The position numbers and the translations under genes are program-made. 26,000 nt of DNA from Cristatella mucedo. Taxonomy: Eukaryota > Bryozoa > Phylactolaemata > Cristatellidae. Of this stretch, positions 17,690 to 26,000 are shown one piece after another. The stretch covers positions 680,001 through 706,000 of the forward strand of contig WPIO01000093.1 of NCBI GenBank assembly GCA_009760855.2, written 5' to 3'. Within the stretch, counting starts at the first letter, position 1. Every line of letters starts with the position of its first letter. The notes under the pieces were generated by a model, which had not been told where the DNA came from, did no database searches, and saw only the letters and a list, made by a program, of their open reading frames with translations.

Positions 17690-18190
17690 AAGTATGTAGA
17701 CTTGATCGTGGAACTGGTGTGGCTATCTAGCGAAAGGTAGCATTGGAACGAGGCACCCAAATTTGGTGCAAAGTTGAAGCGGATGTGCTGGCCGAGTCTA
17801 TTTTGGTGGTAAGACTTTCCGGCTGCTGGGTGACTGGGCTGATGACCACTGGGTTGATCCTATCGTCGTCACATTGAGAAATGTTGGTCATCATTGAAAT
17901 AGCACCTTTTGGCAGAACAAATTGCAAGGATTTCAGAAAATTTTGACATGTTAGAAAGTGAGAGAGAGAGGCGATCGAAGCATACTTGCAGCGGTGTGTT
18001 GTATATCTGCGTAAAAGTAAAAAACTAGACTGCCCAGTGATAAAATCATCTAAAGAAATAATATACAGTGAAAATATTGGACCTGGAAAAAATTACTGTG
18101 ATGCCTCATGTGAAGATGCAGTGCCGTTAGAAGCTATTTACAAGTCAATAGTGGAAAAGTATGGCAAGTTTTAATATGGCGCTCGGTTCG
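17690..18190 (-). pseudogene. highly decayed L2-type LINE fragment
   Basis: Aligning by eye with 13510-13740 and 20100-20260 shows shared landmarks: GTAGACTTGATCGTGGAACT (compare the 'SSTVKS' region), GATGTGCTGGC, ATCTGCGTAAAAGTAAAAAA (over YADD/FHF) and CAGTGAAAATATTGGACC (over the 'GPVLF' block). The divergence is far greater than in other copies, so it is an old insertion or a related family. A plus-strand frame inside it (17986-18174) is only its antisense. Confidence 0.6.
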
Positions 18191-19010
18191 CTTGAAAAAA
18201 GTTTCTGATCGGTTAGGCTGCCGAAGGCCCGATTACCTGAGATCTCGAGTGTCACCTAGAGCTCTCCCATCAGCATGTACGTAGAAGCAGGCAGGACATC
18301 GAAGCTGGTTTACAACGATGGGTATTTTTGCAGGCGCCTACGGCGCTGTCGAACGCAGCCGTTTCCGCTCTGCCGGCATTCCCACTTGCTTTCACTGCCT
18401 CATCTGCCATCACCACAGCTCATCCCCGTGTGTTAGCGGGAATACAAAGCCGGCCTGTTTCCAAACCATAGCCACCAGATCACAGCTGAGCACTGGCCCG
18501 TTCCCAGGCCACATCCACCAGCTGTTCGGCCCTAGGCTGGTGGAGGACACAACCGGTCTGCCTGCACCGGCCGAGTGCCGGCGCGCCCAGCTATCTAGAA
18601 TCATACACATACACAGAAAAACAAACCACAATTGCTCTCGGGTTTTTATTGTCCAGTCAGTCAGCTGGGACTAACAACACGTGACCAGTCAAACGGGTCA
18701 TCAAATGGTATTCTGAAAGTTTAGCTGAGGCCGCTTTGTGGAGCTTAGCACTTTATGCTGATCGCATATCCAACACCTATTCTTTCATTCTCCCACCAAA
18801 AAAATACAAAATACAAATATAAAAATACAATACATGCATGCGATTTTAAATAATGCTAGTAAAGCATTCAATAAATCCCGAAAGACTGCATCAGCATAGA
18901 GTCCAAATTATCGGAGTCATAAACGAATTGAAGCGACACTGAAGAATAGACCAATCCCTCTGCATCAAGCTGCTGTGCCCATACTCTTAATGTCGTTAGC
19001 TGCGCCACTA
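18191..19010. other. unassigned sequence, GC-rich at 18290-18600
   Basis: This stretch has more GC than its surroundings and an uninterrupted 118-codon plus-strand frame at 18318-18674. No domain, signal or conserved motif was recognised in it. The part after 18700 is AT-rich and featureless. Confidence 0.35.
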
Positions 19011-19011
19011 T

Positions 19012-21130
19012 AATAATAATAATAATAATAATAATTCACTTGATAAAGTGCCCTCAGAGAACTTAATCTTTCTCTAGGCGCTTTACATTTGCTGCAAAGT
19101 GAAATGCAATTGAATGGTAAGTAAAATCATGCTTGAAAAACAAACGAAATGAATAACATGGTTAGGGGTGACATGCACAGGGTCAGCATGCAAATGTGGT
19201 TAGTGGCAGCATTCACAGTGTCAGCACGCATAAGCACATCAAAGACGAATCACAGAGACCCACTAAATGCTGTCCTAAATAGGTGTGTTTTTAAGTTCCT
19301 TTTAAATTGGGTCAGGTCAGGGGATGTTCTGACGCAGGTCGGAAGAGAGTTCCAGGCTTTGGGAGCATATGAACTAAATGCACGGTCTCCAAAGGATTTA
19401 AGGTTTGTATGAGGTATTTCTAGACTGTTGGATTCCGAAAAGCGGGTGGTACGATGCTTGGCCTGATGGGGTAGTAAATCTGACAGATAGGCTGGAGCCA
19501 TAGAATGAAGGGACCTAAAAGTGAGCGACAAAACCTTGAAGTCAATCCGTTGCTTGACTGGTAGCCAGTGCAGTTCGGCGAGAAGTGGAGTAATGTGGCA
19601 ACTGCGCCACTCACGACAGATAAGCCTAGCTGCGGAGTTTTGTACCAGCTGCAATCGCCTGATCGCACATGCTGGTAGGCCAGTAAGCAGTGAGTTGCAG
19701 AAGTCGATACGTGATGTCACGAATGCATGGACCAACTTATATGTGGTATCTTTATCTAAACAAGCCCGAATTTTAGCACTGTTATGAAGCTGAAAATAGG
19801 CAGATTTGACTGTGGAGCTGATATGGTCGTCAACGAGAGATCGCTTTGGAATATGACACCTAGATTTCGAGCTGATTCAACTGGAGATATGCTGGCAGAC
19901 CCAATTTTGAGCGGCAGCCTTTCCAATTTCTGAATCACACTGGGTTTGCCCATAACTAGTAAGTTAGTTTTGTCATCGTTAAGTTTTAGAAAATTTGCTG
20001 CCATCCATGTGCGGACGTCATCAATGCATGCAGCAAGTGAGTTTAGAGAATTTGAGGTGCTCGAAGGCTGGGAGGGATGAAAGCAAAGGTACAACTGAGT
20101 GTCATCCGCATAGAAGTGAAAGCCTAGATTGTGCTTGGCAATCACATCAGCAAGAGGCAGAGTATAAACCGTGAAAAGAACCGGACCTAGCACAGAGCCC
20201 TGAGGTACTCCATATTTCAGAGGTACTTCAGATGATCGTTGTCCATTCACGTCAATACTCTGGAGTCTCCCACTGAGATAGGACCTGAACCACTGCAGAG
20301 CAGTGCCAGTGATGCCCAGGCGAGATGAGAGGCGCTCTAGAAGAACTTTGTGATCGATGGTATCAAAAGCTGCCGAAAGATCAAGCAAAACAAGCAGAGA
20401 CACTCTACCCATGTCTGCATTCCTAAGTAGGTCGTTGTATACCCGAAGCAATGCTGACTCTGTGGAGTGATTAGCTCTAAAGCCAGACTGGAACTTACTA
20501 GCAAGGTGTGAGGTTTCGATATACGAGTTCAGCTGGTCCGCCACGACCCGTTCAAGTGTCTTTGATAGGAATGGTAGAAGGAAAACTGGGCGGTAGTTGC
20601 TCAAGTTCTCTTGGTCAAGTTTAGCTTTCTTGAGAAGTGGCCTGACTACAGCTTTTTTGAAAGGTGCTGGGACATGACCTGAAGCTAATGACATATTAAT
20701 TATGTTATTTATGCATGGCAGCAGCAGATCAATGCAACGTATGAGCAGGACAGTGGGAATAGGGTCCAGAGGACTTGTTGTCTTCTTTGATTGAGATACG
20801 AACTTAAGGACTAGATCACTAGTGACCGGCTTAAATGCAGACATTGAGGTGCAGCCACGAACCGAGGAACAGCATTCTAGTGGGGAGGTTGTCATCGCAG
20901 ATATGGATTCCCTGATCTTGTCTATCTTCTGCACAAAGAATCGAGAGAAGCGATCGGCTAGATCATCACAAGGATCATCAGGTAAGGAGCTAATCTGGGA
21001 ACGGTTGAGGAGATGGCTTATCGTACTATCTGCAATTGCAGACGTATTATTCTACTTCTCGTCATTGATCCATGTCTTTGTCAGGCTGTACGTGCAAATC
21101 GGAATCTTTAGGCGGCGATAGGCTTGTGCT
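19012..21130 (-). pseudogene. longest LINE A copy: RT ORF with one frameshift, complete 3' end
   Basis: On the minus strand, coding sequence runs from the EN-RT linker (DDLADRFSRFFVQKIDKIRE, about 20990-20915). RT blocks follow: [96 protein letters not shown] (YADD at 20112-20101) and [13 protein letters not shown] one-base deletion in the DDH codons (about 19830) shifts the frame, which then runs cleanly to a stop at 19250. The 3' UTR has two ~36-bp units, the stem-loop (19048-19085) and (ATT)n (19014-19035). A stop also lies in the linker (about 21052). The endonuclease is absent. The L2 clade assignment rests on the FHFYADDTQ and [10 protein letters not shown] motifs and is from memory. 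Confidence 0.93.
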
Positions 21131-21778
21131 AGCAGCCACGAGTGCTGTGCTACAGGCAATTCCGCCTTCGGAGTAAGCATCAGTCGCATTTCCACATATC
21201 TGACTTAGCGGCTTATCTGTATTCAGTATAAAACAGTCTGGTCATAGCTTGCCATCTGAATAAAGCATCTCCAAGCTCGACCTAGAGTCAGCTCGAGGCT
21301 GCACTTTTTCAGTGCTCTGACTCATCACGGCAGACCTAGACCGCAGCAATGGATTAGGACTGGCTAAAACACTTGAGCGTACGCTAACCAATCCGAAGCA
21401 CAGAACGCGTGTTCACATCACATCATATTTGCCAGAAGCACCGCGTCAGTGCACTGGCGGCACCGCTTCAGACAAGGCCGCAATAACTCGCGTCGTGCCT
21501 TTTGGCGGCAGCGTATCCTAATCCTACCCGTATCCGTAATCCTATCCGTGCCCCCGCCCTAACCACGTTGCTGCGAATTGCCTGCATGAAAACCACAGCA
21601 AAGGTGAATGTTGTTTTCGGGCCGTATCACGCCTTCTGTCCTTTGAATGACACCTTAAGAACCTACGGCTGCTTGCGCTCGGCTTCTCACTGCACAGCGT
21701 GCGTGTATGCAGAATTTTATGAGACTGCTCTGCTGCGTTCGGGACCGTCGCCTCTGCCTGTGCTGCATCGCATAATTT

Positions 21779-21779
<1 letters not shown>
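21131..21779. other. unassigned sequence
   Basis: No gene recognised. A short imperfect repeat, CGTATCCTAATCCTACCCGT and variants, lies at about 21510-21555. The 5' boundary of the preceding LINE A copy could reach a little into this stretch. Confidence 0.4.
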
Positions 21780-22004
<225 letters not shown>

Positions 22005-22209
22005 AGCCAGCATAGTTTCAGCAGGTACTCTCAGAGTACTGGCCTTGTCTATAGAAGTAAGTCACTATAGAAGTAAGTAGCGTAAGTGCGGGGACGTATT
22101 TCCCCGAAAAAGCGCTTGATGTAGTGTGTGAGGTTTTCCTGCCGTTAAGGTAAGCGGAGCCCATTTGGTTACTTTACTTGCTTGTTATCATACTTTTCCA
22201 TTTTGATTA

Positions 22210-22285
22210 CAGCCATCCCTCGTTTATCGCGGTTAATCGGTTCTAGTCTCTGCCGCAATAGGTAAATTTCCGCGAAGTAGGATTC
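22210..22285 (+). mobile_element. possible terminal fragment of a Tc1/mariner-type DNA transposon
   Basis: After a TA dinucleotide (22208-22209), the sequence CAGCCATCCCTCGTTTATCG and, further on, TTTCCGCGAAGTAGGATTC recalls the termini of Tc2/Tigger-like elements, which insert at TA. The recognition is from memory of such termini. No transposase and no second terminus are visible; LINE A sequence follows. Confidence 0.4.
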
Positions 22286-22324
22286 TTTAACTAAAGCAAC
22301 TAGCACGCCGTCTCCCTTCAAACA

Positions 22325-23880
22325 TTCCTAACTAAGACACTGAAACGGGTCGTGGCAGACCAGCTGAACTCATATATTGAAACTTCAAAACTTGCTAGTA
22401 AGTTCCAGTCTGGCTTTAGAGCTAATCACTCCACAGAGTCAGCGTTGCTTTTGGTGTACAACGACCTACTTAGGAATGCAGACGACCTACTTAGAAATGC
22501 AGACATCGGTAGAGTGTCTCTGCTTGTTTTGCTTGATCTTTTGACAGCTTTTGATACTATCGATCACCAAGTCCTTCTTGAGCACCTCTCATCTCACCTG
22601 GGCATCACTGGCACTGCTCTGCAATGGTTCAGGACCTATCGCAGTGAAAGACTCCAGAGTATTGACGTGAATGGACAAAGATCATTCAAGGTACCTCTGA
22701 AATATGGGGTACCTCAGGGTTCTCGACTCGGTCCGGTTCTTTTCATGGTTTATACTCTCCCTCTTGCAAATGTGATTGCCAAGCACAATCTAGGCTTTCA
22801 CTTCTATGCGGATGACACTCAGTTGTACCTTTGCTTTGATCCCTCCCAGCATTCGAGCACCTCAAATTCTCTCAACTCACTTGCTGCATGTATTGATGAC
22901 ATCCGCATATGGATGGCAGCACATTTTCTAAAACTAAACGATGATAAAACTAACTTACTAATTATGGGCAAGCCCAGCGTGATTCAGAAATTGGAAAGGC
23001 TGACACGCAAAATTGGCTCTGCCAGCATATCTCCTGTTGATTCAGATCGAAATCTAGGTGTCATGTTCCAAAGTGACCTCTCGTTAGACGACCCATCAGC
23101 TCCACAGTCAAATCTGCCTACTTTCAGCCACATAATATTGCTAAAATTCGGGCTTGTTTAGATAAGGATACCACGCGTCTAAATTGGTCCATGCATTTGT
23201 GACATCCCAACTTGATTTCTGTAATTCGCTGCTTACTGGCGTACCGGCATGCGAAAACAGGCGATTACAGCTGGTGCAAAACTCTGCAGCTAGGCTTGTC
23301 TGTCGTGAGCTTCGCAGTTGCCACATCACACCGCTTCTCACCAACCTGCACTGGCTACCAGTCAAGCAACGGATCAACTTCAAAGTTTTGTCGCTAACTT
23401 GTAGGTCACTTCATTCTGTGGCTCCAGCCTATCTCTCAGATCTACACCCCTGCCAAGCCAAGCATCGTACCACCCGCTTTTCACAATCCAACAGTTTACC
23501 ACTACTGCGTACAAACCTCAAATCCTTTGGAGACCATGCATTTAGTTCGTATGTTCCCAAAGCCTGGAACTCCGACTTGCGTCAGAACATCCCCTGACTT
23601 GACCACATTTAAAAAGATTTTAAAAACACCTATTTAGAACAGCATTTAGTGGGTCCCTGTGATTCGTCCTTCGTGTGCTTATGCGTGCTGACACTGTGCA
23701 TGCTGCCACTAACCACATTTGCATGCTGACCCTGTGCATGTCACCCCTAACCACGTTGTTTATCAAGCATGATATTACTCACGATTCAATCGTGTTACCC
23801 TTTGCAGCAAATGTAAAGCGCCTAGAAAGAGATTGAGTTCTCTGAGGGCGCTTTATCAAGTGCATTATTCTTATTTGTTT
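22325..23880 (+). pseudogene. LINE A copy with RT core and complete 3' end, frameshifted
   Basis: A 269-codon frame (22352-23161) carries SKFQSGFRANHSTESALL, LLDLLTAFDTIDHQVLL, GVPQGSRLGPVLF and [12 protein letters not shown] (YADD 22805-22816). A one-base deletion in the DDH region (about 23093) and a two-base insertion (about 23175) move the C-terminal part into a third frame (to 23597). A 21-bp in-frame tandem duplication is at 22463-22504. The 3' UTR has two ~36-bp units, then the stem-loop at 23814-23855 and a degenerate ATT tail at about 23864-23875. It is 5' truncated before the RT 'KTLKRVVADQ' block and inactive. Confidence 0.93.
23814..23855 (+). promoter_or_regulatory. LINE A 3'-terminal stem-loop (putative RT recognition element)
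   Basis: The outer stem pairs TAAAGCGCC (23814-23822) with GGCGCTTTA (23847-23855), nine perfect pairs. The inner stem pairs AGAGA (23828-23832) with TCTCT (23839-23843) around TTGAGT. Related versions precede the tails at 6806-6917, 12638-12731, 12732-12810, 17020-17110, 19048-19085 and 25571-25615. In L2/CR1-type elements a conserved 3' structure is thought to be recognised by the reverse transcriptase; that this one is used so is inference. Confidence 0.75.
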
Positions 23881-24585
23881 ATAAATCGTATATTTTCGGA
23901 GTTAGAGCATGGAAGACCTGTTTATGACCCTCTAAATGTGTATTAACATTAGTAAAGAGCCTTGCGGACATGAAATAACACCCCTTTAGTCACCATTACA
24001 CTCGTATTACCAAATATAATAGACATAATAAGAGAAAGGAAGACGTATTATAGGTTATAAACATCGTATTATTATTATGGTTCATTATTTTGCACATACA
24101 TACGACTCTTACGCACAAACACAACCTATTAAAATAGTGCGTTTGGTGAGGAAGCGATTAAGATGGAGATGTAGAGAAACCGCAAAGAAGAGCAAGGTTA
24201 CGGCTTCTCTGAAGGCACGAGTTTAGTCTTCAGGTGGTACAGTATCTTCAAAAGGTGCGTCGTCGTCTTCCTCTGTGTTCCATCCATACAGTAATTTTAA
24301 TTGGAATATTATGGTGTATTATTGACTTAGACAAAAGAGCGATGTATAGTTTTCACTATCTCGATCACATTTTTAATGAACATGCAAATATTTCAAAAAA
24401 CCGCAATAGGCGAAGCCGAGAGAGTCGAAGTGGCGAGGAACGACTGTATATCTATTATTAAGAGGCAATTTGTTAGAATGAGCCAATTAAGGGATTGCTT
24501 AACCACTGACTCTTTTGAGATAATTTATTTTTGCCTACCTAATTATGCAATTGACGTGGCTGAACACGTGTCCCATCATGGGCGA
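23881..24585. other. unassigned sequence
   Basis: AT-rich and without a recognised gene or repeat. Short overlapping frames at 24234-24597 show no motif. Confidence 0.45.
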
Positions 24586-24589
24586 TGTC

Positions 24590-25645
24590 GAAGCTAGGTG
24601 TCGTGATTCATAGTAACCATTCATTAGTCGATCACACCAGCTCCACAGTCAAGCCTGCATACTTTCAGCTACATAACATTGCTAAAATTCAGGTTTTGTT
24701 TAGGCAGATAGAATTCGGGTTTTGTTTAGACAGAAATAGCACGTCTACAATGGTCCATGCATTTGTGACATCCAGTCTCGACTTCTGTAACTAACTGCTT
24801 GCTGGTCTGCCGGCCTGTGTAATTAGGAGCCTTACAGCTGGTGCACAACTCAGCAGCTAGGCTTGCCTGTCGTGAACGCAGTTGCCACATCTCACTACTT
24901 CTCGCTGAGCTGCACTGGCTCCCTGTCAAAGAGCGCATCGACTTCAAGGTTCTGTCGGTCACTTTTAGGTCCCTTCATTCTTTGCCTCCAGCCTTCTTAT
25001 CAGATCTAGTCCCCCAACAGGCTAAGCATCGTGCCACCGGCTTTTCTGAAACTAATCGTTTGGCTATACTTCCTACGTACCTGTGGGAGCGTCGATGGCA
25101 CACTAGGTAAGGCGGTTGCTTTTCATGACCTCGAGGTCTCGAGGTCATGTGTTCGAATCCTGCGGTGGATGATACTTTATCGCAGCTGCAAGCGGTTGTG
25201 ATAGCCTTCAGTAAGGGTCTTCTGCCGCTATACAAAAAGAGGCTGCCAAATCAGATAGTATTTGTTTTACTTCAAATCCTTTGAAGCCTTTAGTTCGTAT
25301 GTTCCCAAAGCTTGGAACTAACTTCCGATTGGCGCCACGACATCCACTGACTTGACGGCATTTAAGAAAAGAACATAAAATCACATCTATTTATCACAGC
25401 ATTTAGTGGGTCCACGTGATTCCCAATTTGTGTGCTTAAGCATGCTGACACCATGCATGCCACCAGTAACCATATTTGCATACTGACCTGATGCACGTCA
25501 CCTCTAACCACATTATGCTTGTTGTCACCGAGCATGCTACCACTAAGCATTCGACCATGCTTCCTTTGCAGTATTTGTAAAGAGCTCGGAAAGAGATTAA
25601 GTTCTCTGAGGGCGGCGCAATACAAATGTATTATTATTATTATCA
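24590..25645 (+). pseudogene. old LINE A copy interrupted by SINE1
   Basis: The left part, 24590-25084, spans the region after YADD ('KLGVVIHS', 'SSLDFCN', 'AELHWLPVKERIDFKVLSV'). The right part, about 25268-25645, resumes at the 'KSFG' block. It runs through several ~36-bp 3'-UTR units (about 25425-25555) to the variant GCATTCGACCATGCTTCCTT, the stem-loop (25571-25615) and (ATT)n (25628-25643). The intervening 25085-25258 is a SINE1. An internal duplication near 24690-24735 (AGGTTTTGTTTAG/GGGTTTTGTTTAGACAG) also breaks the frame. Confidence 0.85.
25085..25258 (+). mobile_element. SINE1 copy inserted in a LINE A pseudogene
   Basis: A-box-like TGGCACACTAGGTAAGGCGG starts at 25096. The B-box core GTTCGAATCC is at 25151-25160. 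The family 3' domain includes GTAAGGGTCTTCTGCCGCTA and AAATCAGATAG. A perfect palindrome, CATGACCTCGAG-GT-CTCGAGGTCATG (25124-25149), lies between the boxes, where an anticodon arm would be. Confidence 0.85.
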
Positions 25646-26000
25646 TCATCTAGTAGCCGATTCACATTCAGCATCGTGCAAGGATGGGTGTCACGTTCGG
25701 ATTGCTTCGCGTGGCTGGATGTACACCGACGAACAACAAAATAAGATTTCCCTCACCCCAGAATATGCAAGGTGACACTTGAAAATGCAGCCATGGTACC
25801 GTACCACATGCTTAGACCCATGGTTTGAACACGGGTGACGGTTACTTGAACGAACGCAGCAACTGTGAGATGAGACTAACGACCGATGCTTGCACACAAA
25901 ACGGCACATACAAGACCAGAGGCAATGCAATATATACACATTTAAAACAACACTGATGGTATAAGTTTTGATAATACTTGGACGTTGCAACATGCTGAAA
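25646..26000. other. unassigned sequence
   Basis: No recognisable gene, RNA or repeat follows the LINE A tail. Confidence 0.45.

Noticed and set aside
17986-18174. 62-codon plus-strand frame that reads like a plausible small protein
   Set aside because: Landmarks align in order with the antisense of the LINE A RT around YADD and the GPVLF block, so it is the reverse side of a decayed retroelement.

Overview
This is a eukaryotic, almost certainly metazoan, nuclear window. It has a spliced gene with GT-AG introns, many 5'-truncated non-LTR retrotransposons of the L2/CR1 group, tRNA-derived SINEs, and long (GA)n, (CT)n and (TA)n microsatellites. The sequence does not show which phylum it comes from. 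A repeat-rich invertebrate is my best guess, and this is inference.

Host gene: one gene can be rebuilt completely. It is a three-exon minus-strand ABT1/ESF2 homologue (pre-rRNA processing RRM protein, 279 residues) running from 15734 down to 8149, with introns of 254 bp and about 6.5 kb. The large intron is a retroelement trap. It holds a SINE, an almost intact L2-type reverse transcriptase copy, a small L2 fragment, a perfect 27-bp inverted repeat, and one L2 copy nested inside another. A possible short coding exon (16132-16233, minus) lies upstream of the gene.

Mobile elements: two L2-like LINE lineages live side by side. Lineage 'A' has a 3' UTR with ~36-bp tandem units, a terminal stem-loop and an (ATT)n-type tail. 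It occurs at 795-1146, 3405-4790, 6806-6917, 12638-14735 (nested pair), 17020-17110, 17690-18190 (decayed), 19012-21130, 22325-23880 and 24590-25640. Lineage 'B' has a very short 3' UTR and an (ATACAT)n-type tail. It occurs at 7008-7908 and 9955-11812. None of these copies contains a recognisable endonuclease domain. The intact copies carry the RT motifs and are 5' truncated.

Two SINE families are visible. SINE1 has tRNA-like A and B boxes and a unique 3' domain (copies at 65-218, 7911-8042, 9496-9652 and 25085-25258). SINE2 also has a tRNA-like head, and its 3' half resembles the terminal stem-loop of LINE A, so LINE A is its probable mobilising partner (copies at 2115-2345, 4885-5020 and 17445-17585). 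A short Tc1/mariner-like terminal fragment may lie at 22210-22285.

The rest (219-794, 1147-2110, 2350-3045, 5021-6805, 8520-9495, 9653-9954, 18191-19010, 21131-21779, 23881-24585, 25646-26000) shows no gene or repeat I can name.
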